From Hungatella hathewayi WAL-18680 (GTDB lineage Bacteria; Bacillota; Clostridia; Lachnospirales; Lachnospiraceae): 64,000 nucleotides of DNA. The notes beneath the pieces were generated by a model. The model was not told the origin of the DNA. It was given only the letters and a program-made list of their open reading frames with translations, and ran no database searches. A program made the translations under genes and the position numbers. Each line of letters starts with the position of its first letter. Position 1 is the stretch's first letter. Location: positions 1,441,122 through 1,505,121 of the forward strand of contig NZ_JH379027.1 in assembly GCF_000235505.1 (NCBI RefSeq), in the 5' to 3' direction. Shown piece after piece: positions 8,056-16,452 of the stretch.

Positions 8056-10707
8056 ATGAAAGAATATCTGAAGACAGGTGAGGAAGTGCTGCGGGAGCAG
8101 AGTGTGGATGCGGGACAGGGGCTTTCGGAGGCGGAGGTGGCCGGGAGGCTTTCAAAACACGGGAAGAATAAACTGGTGGAGGCGAAGAAAACACCTATTT
8201 GGAAACGGTTTCTGGAGCAGCTGGCGGACCCTATGATTATCATTCTGATTGCGGCCGCGGCGGTGTCCGGTGTCACGGCGGTGTATGCGGGGGAGTCTTT
8301 TGCGGATGTTATCATCATTCTGGCGGTTGTCATCATCAACGCGGTGCTGGGGGTGGTTCAGGAGAGCAAGGCGGAGGCGGCGATTGCGGCGTTGCAGGAG
8401 ATTGCGGCGGCCACCTCGAAGGTAATCCGGGGCGGACATCAGTTGACGGTGCGAAGCGAGGAGCTGGTGCCGGGCGATATTATTGTGCTGGAGGCCGGTG
8501 ACTCGGTGCCGGCGGACGCCAGAATCGTGGAGTGCGCCAGCATGAAGATTGAGGAGGCGGCGCTGACCGGTGAGTCGGTGCCGGTGTTGAAAACCACGGA
8601 TCAGCTGGCGGCGGAGGAGAACGGGAAGGACGTTTCTCTCGGCGACAGGAAAAATATGGTGTACATGGGAAGTTCGGTGGCCTACGGCCGCGGCCGGGCG
8701 GTGGTGACAGCCACGGGTATGGATACGGAGATGGGAAAGATTGCGGACGCTCTGACCCTGGCGAAAGACAATGCCACGCCGCTTCAGATGAAGCTGGCAC
8801 AGCTCAGCAAGGTGCTGAGTTTTCTGGTGATTGGCATCTGCGTGATTATCTTTGGCGTCAGCCTGGTGAGAGCTTACCCGGATGTGTCCGGGGAAGTGAT
8901 GCTGGATACGTTCATGGTGGCGGTGAGTCTGGCGGTGGCGGCCATTCCCGAGGGGCTGGCGGCGGTTGTGACCATTGTGCTGTCCATCGGTGTGACCAAC
9001 ATGTCGAAGAAGGCGGCCATTGTGCGGAAGCTGACAGCGGTGGAGACCCTTGGCTGTACCCAGATTATCTGCTCGGATAAGACGGGGACGCTGACCCAGA
9101 ACAAGATGACGGTGGTGGAGCACACCGGCCAGGAGGAGAAACTTTTGGCAATCGCCATGAGCCTGTGCAACGACGCAGGTCTGGATGAGAACCATGAGGC
9201 GGTTGGGGAGCCCACGGAGGCGGCCCTTGTGAATTACGCGTGGAAGGCAGGTCTGAATAAAAACCGGCTGGTGGCGACCTATCCGAGAATCGGTGAGGCC
9301 CCCTTCGATTCCATGAGGAAAATGATGTCGACGGTACACCGGATGGAAGACGGAACGGTCGTTCAGTTCACGAAAGGTGCGCCGGACGAGATTCTGAAGC
9401 GGTGTACCCAAATCTGTCTGGATGGGCAGGCGGAGGAATTGACGGAGGATATCCGGGCTTCTATTTTGAAAGAGAATAAGGCTATGGCCGACAAGGCCCT
9501 GCGTGTGCTGGGGGCGGCCATGAGAACCTGGGAGGAGGAGCCTTCGGACTACGGGGCGGAGGTTCTGGAGCAGGATTTGTGCTTCCTGGGGCTGACGGGG
9601 ATGATTGACCCGGTGAGACCGGAGGTGAAGCCGGCCATTGATGAGTGCCGGGCGGCGGGGATACGGCCGATTATGATAACCGGGGACCATAAGGACACGG
9701 CGGTGGCCATCGCCATGCAGCTGGGGATTATCGACGACGCCAGCCAGGCGATAACCGGGTCCCAGCTGGACGACATTTCCGATGAGGAACTGGAGAACGA
9801 GATTGAGCGGTACTCGGTGTATGCCAGGGTGCAGCCGGAGCATAAGGTGCGGATTGTCAATGCCTGGCAGAAACGTGGAAAGATTACGGCTATGACCGGG
9901 GACGGAGTCAATGACGCGCCGTCCATCAAGAACGCGGATATCGGCGTTGGCATGGGTATCACCGGCACCGACGTGACGAAGAACGTGGCGGATATGGTGC
10001 TGGCGGATGACAATTTTGCCACCATTGTGTCGGCGGTCTCGGAGGGGCGGCGGATTTATGACAATATCAGGAAGGCCATTCAGTTTTTGCTGGCCTCCAA
10101 CTTGTCGGAGGTGCTGGCCATTTTCTTTGCCACACTGATGGGATTTACGATATTAAAACCGGTGCATCTGCTCTGGATTAATCTGATTACGGACTGCTTC
10201 CCGGCGCTGGCGCTGGGGATGGAAAAGCCGGAGAAGGATATCATGAAGCGGGCGCCCAGGGACCCGAAGGACGGCATTTTTGCCGGAGGTGTTGGGATAA
10301 ATGTGGCCTTGCAGGGAATTGCGGTGGCGGTGATTACGCTGGCGGCTTATTTTATTGGGCATTATATCGAGGCGGGGGTCTGGGAGATTACCAACAGCGC
10401 GGATGGGATGACCATGGCATTTCTGACGCTGTCCATGACGGAAATATTTCACTCCTTTAATATGAGGTCGCTGCACAAGTCTATTCTCCACACGAGGGAG
10501 CAGAATGGGTGGCTATGGCTGTCCATGGCGGCGTCGCTGATATGCACCACGGCGGTGATTTATGTGCCGGTGCTGGCAGATGCCTTCGGATTCGAGCACA
10601 TTTCCCTGATGGAATATGGGGTGTCCATTGGGCTGGCGGTCTGCATTATCCCGGTGGTGGAAATCAGCAAGGTGATTCAGCGGAATCAGAAGACGTTTCA
10701 GGAATAG
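8056..10707 (+). CDS. P2-type cation-transporting ATPase (Ca2+/Mn2+ efflux)
   Basis: An 883-aa membrane ATPase with a full P-type motif set: the actuator loop LTGESVP, the membrane-helix motif PEGLAAVV, the phosphorylation motif CSDKTGTLT (Asp341), the nucleotide-binding KGAPDEIL, and the hinge TGDHKDT and TGDGVNDAP. The N-terminus has the cation-ATPase N domain and the C-terminus the helices of PMCA/SERCA-like pumps (LLWINLITDCFPALALGME). It uses ATP to expel divalent cations from the cytoplasm. AGGAGGTG precedes ATG. The upstream Mn2+-type riboswitch makes Mn2+ (or Ca2+ under Mn2+ control) the likely substrate. Single-gene unit with its own terminator. Confidence 0.92.
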   Translation: MKEYLKTGEEVLREQSVDAGQGLSEAEVAGRLSKHGKNKLVEAKKTPIWKRFLEQLADPMIIILIAAAAVSGVTAVYAGESFADVIIILAVVIINAVLGVVQESKAEAAIAALQEIAAATSKVIRGGHQLTVRSEELVPGDIIVLEAGDSVPADARIVECASMKIEEAALTGESVPVLKTTDQLAAEENGKDVSLGDRKNMVYMGSSVAYGRGRAVVTATGMDTEMGKIADALTLAKDNATPLQMKLAQLSKVLSFLVIGICVIIFGVSLVRAYPDVSGEVMLDTFMVAVSLAVAAIPEGLAAVVTIVLSIGVTNMSKKAAIVRKLTAVETLGCTQIICSDKTGTLTQNKMTVVEHTGQEEKLLAIAMSLCNDAGLDENHEAVGEPTEAALVNYAWKAGLNKNRLVATYPRIGEAPFDSMRKMMSTVHRMEDGTVVQFTKGAPDEILKRCTQICLDGQAEELTEDIRASILKENKAMADKALRVLGAAMRTWEEEPSDYGAEVLEQDLCFLGLTGMIDPVRPEVKPAIDECRAAGIRPIMITGDHKDTAVAIAMQLGIIDDASQAITGSQLDDISDEELENEIERYSVYARVQPEHKVRIVNAWQKRGKITAMTGDGVNDAPSIKNADIGVGMGITGTDVTKNVADMVLADDNFATIVSAVSEGRRIYDNIRKAIQFLLASNLSEVLAIFFATLMGFTILKPVHLLWINLITDCFPALALGMEKPEKDIMKRAPRDPKDGIFAGGVGINVALQGIAVAVITLAAYFIGHYIEAGVWEITNSADGMTMAFLTLSMTEIFHSFNMRSLHKSILHTREQNGWLWLSMAASLICTTAVIYVPVLADAFGFEHISLMEYGVSIGLAVCIIPVVEISKVIQRNQKTFQE

Positions 10708-10727
10708 AGACAAGAAGAGAACTTGAT

Positions 10728-10760
10728 GGGAGAGAGGCAGATGCCTTCTCTCCCTTTTTT
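10728..10760 (+). terminator. Terminator after cation ATPase gene
   Basis: A GGGAGAGAGGC / GCCTTCTCTCCC stem is followed by T6. Confidence 0.85.
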
Positions 10761-10761
10761 C

Positions 10762-10882
10762 GTACCATAGGAAGGTGCGTCCTATGGTACAAAAACCCTC
10801 CGGGGGATGCGCACTCCGCGCTAAGGAAGTATGGCCGCTGAAGCGGCCGCGCTCCGGCGCAAGAGTCTGCCATGCAGACTCT
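10762..10882. repeat. Cluster of intergenic palindromes
   Basis: Three perfect or near-perfect inverted repeats stand in a row: an 11-bp stem (10762-10772/10780-10790), GGCCGCT-GAA-GCGGCC (10833-10848), and AGAGTCTGC-CAT-GCAGACTCT (10862-10882). A related but diverged stretch, GCGCTTCGGC...AGTCTGC...GCAGATTCT, occurs at about 12711-12744. This resembles an interspersed palindromic (REP-like) element. It fills most of the 314-base gap before the carboxypeptidase gene. Confidence 0.5.
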
Positions 10883-10948
10883 TAATTTGATAAATCTGGG
10901 AGGCTGGTGGGAGAAAAACGGATTTTCAGGTGTTTTTGTGGGGAAAGG

Positions 10949-10977
10949 TTGATAAAAAGGTCGAAAAATGTTAGCAT
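10949..10977 (+). promoter_or_regulatory. Promoter for D,D-carboxypeptidase gene
   Basis: TTGATA (10949-10954), a 17-base spacer and TAGCAT (10972-10977). Candidate only. Confidence 0.5.
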
Positions 10978-11021
10978 ATAGGGAGTGACTTTTTGAGATA
11001 TGGGTAGTAGGAGAACAGGAA

Positions 11022-12641
11022 ATGAACAGCAGAAGAAGATGGGCAGGATTATTAATCAGTATTATATGTTTCAGTCAGATATTCGGAATGATATCATTTG
11101 CGAAGCCGGACTGGCCTTCTGATACGGGGATTATGGCGGAAGCCGGGATTGTGATGGACGCGGACTCCGGTGCGATGATATTTGGGCAGAACAGCAAGCT
11201 GCCGTATTACCCGGCTAGTATCACGAAGCTGGTGACGGCGCTGGTGGTGATAGAGAATGCTTCCCTCGATGAGCGGGTGGTGTTTTCCAATGACGCGGTG
11301 AACAATGTGGAGTCGGGAAGCGGGAATCCGCTGAATCTGGATGTGGGCGACGAGCTGTCGGTGAAGGACTGTCTCTACGCCATGCTGCTGCGCTCCTCCA
11401 ACCAGGCTGCCAACGCGCTGGCGGAGCATGTGGGCGGTACGAGAGACGGCTTTGTGGAAATGATGAACGCCAGGATTGCCCAGATTGGGTGTACGGGGAG
11501 CCATTTTAAGAACCCGTCGGGGCTCAATGATTCGGAGCAGGTGGTGACGGCCTACGATATGGCGCTGATTGCACGGGTGGCCTTCGAAAATCCCCAGCTT
11601 TTGGAGATTGCGTCCACGAGAAGCTACACGCTGCCGGCGACAAAGAACAACCCGGAAGGGTTTGCCATGGCGGTGGAGCACAAGATCTTGAAGGCCAGTG
11701 CTGGGACCCAGTTTTACTGTGAGGGGGCCGTGGCCGGGAAGACGGGATGGACCTCCATCGCGGGCAGCACGCTGGTGACCTATGCGGAGCGGGATGGCCG
11801 AAGGCTGATTGCGGTGGTGCTGAAGGGTGACCCGACCCAGTATTATCTGGATACCATCACGCTGCTGGAATTTGGATTCAGCAGGGTGAAGACCCTGGAT
11901 ATCAGCGAGGCGGAGGCGGCCTACATCTCCGGTGACGAAGCGATTGCGGTGGGAGACGCCAGCTATGCACCAAATGATTTGGAGTTTTATCACCCGTACG
12001 TGACGCTGCCCAATGATGCGGAGTATGGGGATGCGGAGAAAACCTTTGATACCAATCTGCCGGCTGGAAGCCCGGAAGGGGCTGTGGCGGTGCTGCGGTA
12101 TACGTATAATGAGAGAAAGGTGGGGGAGGCATTTCTCCGCCTGAAGAACAGGGAGTCCGAGGTGGTGGTGGCCAGCACGGAGGCCGGACTGCCGGGGGAG
12201 ACGCCGGAAGAGACGGCACCGGAGGCAGAGCCGGAGACCAGTTTGGAGCAGCCAACCAAAGGGCAGCTGGAGTTTATCTCGTCCCTTTTGAATTTGAACC
12301 TGTCCAGAAATGCCATGATAACACTGATTTTGATAGGAATCGCCATTATTCTTGCGTTGATTGTGCTGATAGCCGTGATTCGGAAGATTGTGGAAATCCG
12401 CCAGGAACGGGAGGACCGGGAAGTTCGCCGCGCCATCCGCAGACTGCGCCTGAAGGAGGAGGGAATCTCCGAGGAGGAGTTCGACCGGCTTCTGGAGGCC
12501 AGGATGAATAAGATGCGGGATGTCGGATACGAGGATGAAGATGAGATGGACGACGACTTGGAAGATGACATAGACGATGAGTTTGAAGATGTTATAGAAG
12601 ATGAGATAGAACATGATACGGACAACGAAAAAGAGAACTAG
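11022..12641 (+). CDS. D-alanyl-D-alanine carboxypeptidase (PBP5/DacF-type) with acidic cytoplasmic tail
   Basis: Low-molecular-weight penicillin-binding protein that trims the terminal D-Ala of peptidoglycan stem peptides outside the membrane. A signal peptide precedes the S11 peptidase domain with catalytic SITK (Ser66, Lys69), SSN (RSSNQAANALAEHVGG) and KTG (GKTGWTSIAGS). After a P/E-rich linker, a transmembrane helix (TLILIGIAIILALIVLIAVI) replaces the usual amphipathic anchor. It is followed by a charged segment and a ~40-residue run very rich in Asp and Glu. The protein is 539 aa, longer than the usual ~400 because of this tail. AGGAG lies 9 bases before ATG. Confidence 0.92.
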   Translation: MNSRRRWAGLLISIICFSQIFGMISFAKPDWPSDTGIMAEAGIVMDADSGAMIFGQNSKLPYYPASITKLVTALVVIENASLDERVVFSNDAVNNVESGSGNPLNLDVGDELSVKDCLYAMLLRSSNQAANALAEHVGGTRDGFVEMMNARIAQIGCTGSHFKNPSGLNDSEQVVTAYDMALIARVAFENPQLLEIASTRSYTLPATKNNPEGFAMAVEHKILKASAGTQFYCEGAVAGKTGWTSIAGSTLVTYAERDGRRLIAVVLKGDPTQYYLDTITLLEFGFSRVKTLDISEAEAAYISGDEAIAVGDASYAPNDLEFYHPYVTLPNDAEYGDAEKTFDTNLPAGSPEGAVAVLRYTYNERKVGEAFLRLKNRESEVVVASTEAGLPGETPEETAPEAEPETSLEQPTKGQLEFISSLLNLNLSRNAMITLILIGIAIILALIVLIAVIRKIVEIRQEREDREVRRAIRRLRLKEEGISEEEFDRLLEARMNKMRDVGYEDEDEMDDDLEDDIDDEFEDVIEDEIEHDTDNEKEN

Positions 12642-12671
12642 ATAACAAATTACGTGATGGAGTTCATGATT

Positions 12672-12703
12672 CCCCGGAAAGCAGCTGCTTTCCGGGGGTT
12701 TTT
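12672..12703 (+). terminator. Terminator after D,D-carboxypeptidase gene
   Basis: A 26-base perfect palindrome (CCCCGGAAAGCAG and its complement) is followed by a T tract. Confidence 0.88.
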
Positions 12704-12901
12704 GTATTTGCGCTTCGGCATGAAAGTCTGCTCCGGCAGATTCTTTATTCCCAGGAAATAAGAACACTCAAACCCCCCGGATGATAACTTTGTCGAATTT
12801 TGTCAAAAAGTTCATTTTTAATCTGTTATTGAAAACAGTTACAGGGTATAATAAAATTATTTTAATGGTTGACAGAAATTATTTGGAAAGGCAGGAGAAT
12901 C

Positions 12902-14662
12902 GTGGCAAAATACAGTTTACAGAAACAAATATTTGGACTATCCCTGTTCTTCATGTTAATCCCGCTGGTGCTGTTTTCCGCATTTAACATCTCCACCTCC
13001 ATCAGGAAGGTGGAGGAAAATTACAGAAGCAGCCTGATTTTTGGAATGAAAAAAATAGGGTCGGTCATGGAGATGGTATACGAGGACGTGGACCAGGTCT
13101 CCCTCTTTGCGCTGGTGGACCCGAAGATCAATCATTTCCTGAAGGAGCAGTTTCGGGGGGAGACGGCATACGAGACTTCTGTCGAGATGGGGGCGGTTTA
13201 CAACAGCCTGAATTATCTGAGCAACACCAATAAATACATACAGTCCATCCAGATTGAGGGCATCAATGGCCAAAGTCTGTCCAATGGATTCTTCCCCAAA
13301 AGCATTACGGCACAAGACTGGGAGAGAGCCGAGAAGCTGCGGGGACAGGCCCTCTGGGATGTGGACGAGGACGTGGTCACGGCATCAGCAAAGAAAGAGC
13401 GGTATATATACCAAAGCCGTCTGCTGAGGGACTACGAGAATACCACCAGGACGGCCGGGATTATCAAAATCTATCTGAATACGGATGCCTTCCAGGAGTT
13501 ATTTACCAACGAGGAAACCGACTATACCAGCTATTTTATCGTGGATGACAGCGGCAAGGTCCAGTACGCCTCCATCCAGCCCAACGGACCGGCGATCCTG
13601 GAGGAGCCGATTCCCTACGAGCAGCTCTATGCCCACCGGAACGGTGCCTTCACCGTACAGCGGGACAATCTCAAACTGTACGCGGCTCCCCATGTGATTC
13701 ACGAAAACGGTTGGATGGTGTACAGTCTGTCAATCCCCGTTGACATTCAGACTCAGACCAGGGACAGTCTGATTCAGCTGCTGGTGCTTGCCGCCCTCTG
13801 TTTTCTGCTGTGTATTGTCATTGCGTCCATCATTTCCAGAAGAATGTGCCGTCCGCTGGAGGAAATCATCGGCAACATGAAATCGCTGGAAGGGGAGCAG
13901 TTCTCCACGAGAGCGGAGGTGCGGGGCAATGATGAAATCAGTCTGCTGGCCAGGCAGTTCAACCGGATGGCGCAGAAGATTCAGTCCCTGATTGAGGAAG
14001 TCTATCTGGTGAATATACGAAAAAAGGAACTGGAGCTGCGGGCGCTGCAGGCTCAGGTCAACCCCCATTTCCTATACAATACGCTGGACATGATATACTG
14101 GACGGCCAAGGTGGAACATGCCCCGGAGACCAGCGACATGATCGAGTCCCTCTCCAATTTCTTCCGCCAGGCCCTTTCCGGGGAGGACGGATTCACGACC
14201 ATTGGGAATGAAATAGAGCATTTAAGATATTATGTGGTACTTCGCCAGCAGAGCAAAAAGCCCTTCGACTTTGATTTAAATGTGGAGGATTCCCTGCTTG
14301 GCTGCCGCGTCATCAAATCCGTGCTGCAGCCGCTGGTGGAAAATGCCATAATACATGGGATAAGAGATATTGATGACGGGAAAATCCAGGTGGATATCTT
14401 CACGGAGGGTGACAACATTGTCTATACCATCGTGGATAATGGCCAGGGAATCGACGTTTCGGACATCGACGCGCTGTTAAACCGGACGGAGGAAAATCAC
14501 CGTGGGTTTGGAATCAAGAATATCAACGACAGGATTCAACTGATGTATGGAAGTGAGTATGGGATTCATTTTGAAAATGTCGCCGGTGGTGGGACAAAGG
14601 TTTTGGTGATACAACCGCGAAGGGGGAGTGTACTGCATGTTGAAGCTGATGATTGTGGATGA
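12902..14662 (+). CDS. YesM-type sensor histidine kinase
   Basis: Membrane sensor of a two-component system (586 aa). TM1 lies near residues 10-32, followed by a ~260-residue extracellular sensor region and TM2 (LLVLAALCFLLCIVIASII). A HAMP domain follows (PLEEIIGNMKSLEGE), then the His_kinase core QVNPHFLYNTLD with phospho-acceptor His389, and the ATPase motifs VENAIIHGI, DNGQGI and GFGIKNINDR. The frame is open from a TTG at 12869, but GTG 12902 has AGGAG just upstream and gives a normal N-terminus. The 3' end overlaps the response regulator gene by 26 bases. It probably senses the presence of the substrate of the ABC importer downstream. Confidence 0.9.
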   Translation: MAKYSLQKQIFGLSLFFMLIPLVLFSAFNISTSIRKVEENYRSSLIFGMKKIGSVMEMVYEDVDQVSLFALVDPKINHFLKEQFRGETAYETSVEMGAVYNSLNYLSNTNKYIQSIQIEGINGQSLSNGFFPKSITAQDWERAEKLRGQALWDVDEDVVTASAKKERYIYQSRLLRDYENTTRTAGIIKIYLNTDAFQELFTNEETDYTSYFIVDDSGKVQYASIQPNGPAILEEPIPYEQLYAHRNGAFTVQRDNLKLYAAPHVIHENGWMVYSLSIPVDIQTQTRDSLIQLLVLAALCFLLCIVIASIISRRMCRPLEEIIGNMKSLEGEQFSTRAEVRGNDEISLLARQFNRMAQKIQSLIEEVYLVNIRKKELELRALQAQVNPHFLYNTLDMIYWTAKVEHAPETSDMIESLSNFFRQALSGEDGFTTIGNEIEHLRYYVVLRQQSKKPFDFDLNVEDSLLGCRVIKSVLQPLVENAIIHGIRDIDDGKIQVDIFTEGDNIVYTIVDNGQGIDVSDIDALLNRTEENHRGFGIKNINDRIQLMYGSEYGIHFENVAGGGTKVLVIQPRRGSVLHVEADDCG

Positions 14663-16223
14663 CGAGGCGAATATAAGGAAAGGTCTGCGGGAGTATATCT
14701 CCTGGGATGCCTGGGGAATCGAACTGGCCGCGGAGGCGGAAAATGCGGAAGCGGCCCTGCGCATCGCCGCCCAGGTGCGTCCGGACATTCTGCTGACAGA
14801 TATCCGGATGGGAAATATGGATGGCATTGAACTGACCCGCCGGTTGAAGGAAATGCTGCCGGATTTGCATGTGATTCTGCTCAGTGGATACAGTGACATC
14901 CAGTATCTGCAGGCCGCATTGAAGATGAAGGTCAATGAGTATCTGCTAAAGCCGGCCGGGGCCGACAAGATTATTGAGGCGGTGCTGAAGGTAAAGAAGG
15001 AAATTCTGGACGAGCGGGAGAAATGGCAGGAAAACTTAAAAAAAGAAGCATTTTTCGACGAGAATATCACCATTGTCCAGCTGCATTTTATTGATGAAAT
15101 TAGAAAGGGCGCCATCGTCGATGCCAATGCCATACGCAATAAAGCACAGCTTTTAAAGATTCCCATGGAGGGGCCGGTCTATCAGATTATGCTGGCGGAC
15201 GTCAGGAGAGATGTGGTGGAGGACGGCTTTAAATCCGGTCAGGAGCTGGACATGAATTTCTGGCAGTTTGTGCAGAAGACCAACCAGATTGTCCGGCAGT
15301 TTGAGGGAACCTTCTGGTGTGAGACGGGGGAGGAGCTGATTCTGTTTCTGGTGAACGGGGAAGAGGAGGAGGCGCTGGGGAGCGTGTGCGCCAGTCTTGC
15401 CAAAGCCCTGGTTGACAGCCTGCCGGACAAGCAGCAGATGTATATCGGGATTGGAAATGCGGTGGAATCGCCGGTTGATTTGTGGAAATCCTATGACTAT
15501 GCCAAGAGCGCCCTGATGTGCTCGGTGTGGAATCCCAAGCAGTACATTCTGACGGAGCGTTTTCCGGCCATAAGCGCTGGGGAGATTCAGAACTGCCGCG
15601 GGAAGGAGAGCGGGATTATCGCAGAACTGGGGCTTAAGAAATATGAGGATGCGTATGTCAATCTCTGCGAGCTGTTTGATTACTACGAAGAAATCCATAT
15701 GGATTTTGGGGAGATGAAAAAATTCTGCTATCAGGTATGGTATTTCGCCATGCATCTGTCCCCGGAGGGGGAGGTGTCGGAGGAGCCGGTCTTTGATGAG
15801 TTCCGGGATTTTGAGGAGTTAAAGAAATGGATGCTCCAATTCTGGCAGCGCCGTTTCCGGGGAAATGATATGGCCGCCATGCAGTATTCGGAGCTGACGA
15901 GGAAAACGCTCCGCTACATTCAGGCCCATTATCAGGAGGATATCACCCTCCAGTCACTCTCTAAAATTGTGTTTGCCTCGCCTAACTATCTGGGGAAGGT
16001 GTTCTTTACGGATGTAGGCTGCAGGATGAATGACTGGCTGAACCGCTACCGGGTGGAGCGGGCGAAGGAACTGCTGGCCGGCACGGATAAAAAGACCTAC
16101 GAAATCGCGGAGGAGGTCGGGTTCAGTGGATACAAATTCTTTTCAGTCTGCTTTCTGCGGTATGAGGGATGCAGCGCCAGGGATTATAGAAATAAATGCA
16201 AGGAAGCGAAGCTGTCAGATTGA
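14637..16223 (+). CDS. Response regulator with AraC-type DNA-binding domain (YesN-like)
   Basis: A 528-aa regulator. The N-terminal receiver domain has the acidic pair in MIVDDEA, phospho-acceptor Asp55 in LLTDIRMGNMDG, and LLKPAG. A long middle region (~130-420) resembles the linker of YesN-type regulators. The C-terminal double HTH of AraC type contains ITLQSLSKIVFASPNYLGKVF and YEIAEEVGFSGYKFFSVCF. ATG 14637 has GGGGGAG 9 bases upstream and is preferred over GTG 14628. It overlaps the kinase gene, so the two are translationally coupled. Probable activator of the ABC/redox operon starting at 16453. Confidence 0.9.
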   Translation: MLKLMIVDDEANIRKGLREYISWDAWGIELAAEAENAEAALRIAAQVRPDILLTDIRMGNMDGIELTRRLKEMLPDLHVILLSGYSDIQYLQAALKMKVNEYLLKPAGADKIIEAVLKVKKEILDEREKWQENLKKEAFFDENITIVQLHFIDEIRKGAIVDANAIRNKAQLLKIPMEGPVYQIMLADVRRDVVEDGFKSGQELDMNFWQFVQKTNQIVRQFEGTFWCETGEELILFLVNGEEEEALGSVCASLAKALVDSLPDKQQMYIGIGNAVESPVDLWKSYDYAKSALMCSVWNPKQYILTERFPAISAGEIQNCRGKESGIIAELGLKKYEDAYVNLCELFDYYEEIHMDFGEMKKFCYQVWYFAMHLSPEGEVSEEPVFDEFRDFEELKKWMLQFWQRRFRGNDMAAMQYSELTRKTLRYIQAHYQEDITLQSLSKIVFASPNYLGKVFFTDVGCRMNDWLNRYRVERAKELLAGTDKKTYEIAEEVGFSGYKFFSVCFLRYEGCSARDYRNKCKEAKLSD

Positions 16224-16238
16224 TCTGGCAGCTTTTCG
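16209..16238 (+). terminator. Terminator overlapping the response-regulator stop codon
   Basis: The stem AGCTGTCAGAT/ATCTGGCAGCT spans the TGA stop (16221-16223) and is followed by TTTT. Confidence 0.7.
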
Positions 16239-16452
16239 TACAATTGGGTTTGTCATTGTTGATTAAAAAGATAAAGTGTTGAAAAAATGGATAATTGGGA
16301 AATGTATGGGGAAGCAACTGTGGTCAAACGGATATTTACAAGATATTTTCAGCGGAGCAGGCTGTTTTTATGAAATGACAGCTGGGGTAAAATAAAAACA
16401 TGAAAGTTGGAAACGGGTAACAGGGAGACGACATCTAAAGAAGGAGGAAACA

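Noticed and set aside
8152..9843. Long minus-strand open frame (563 codons) opposite the cation ATPase gene
   Set aside because: Shadow of a GC-biased real gene; the translation is rich in His, Arg and Pro with no motif and no ribosome site.
11094..12767. Long minus-strand open frame opposite the carboxypeptidase gene
   Set aside because: Same shadow effect; composition is not protein-like and the plus-strand gene is certain.
16407..16422. Catabolite-response (cre) site before the binding-protein gene
   Set aside because: TTGGAAACGGGTAACA matches one half of the cre consensus but the spacing and second half do not fit.
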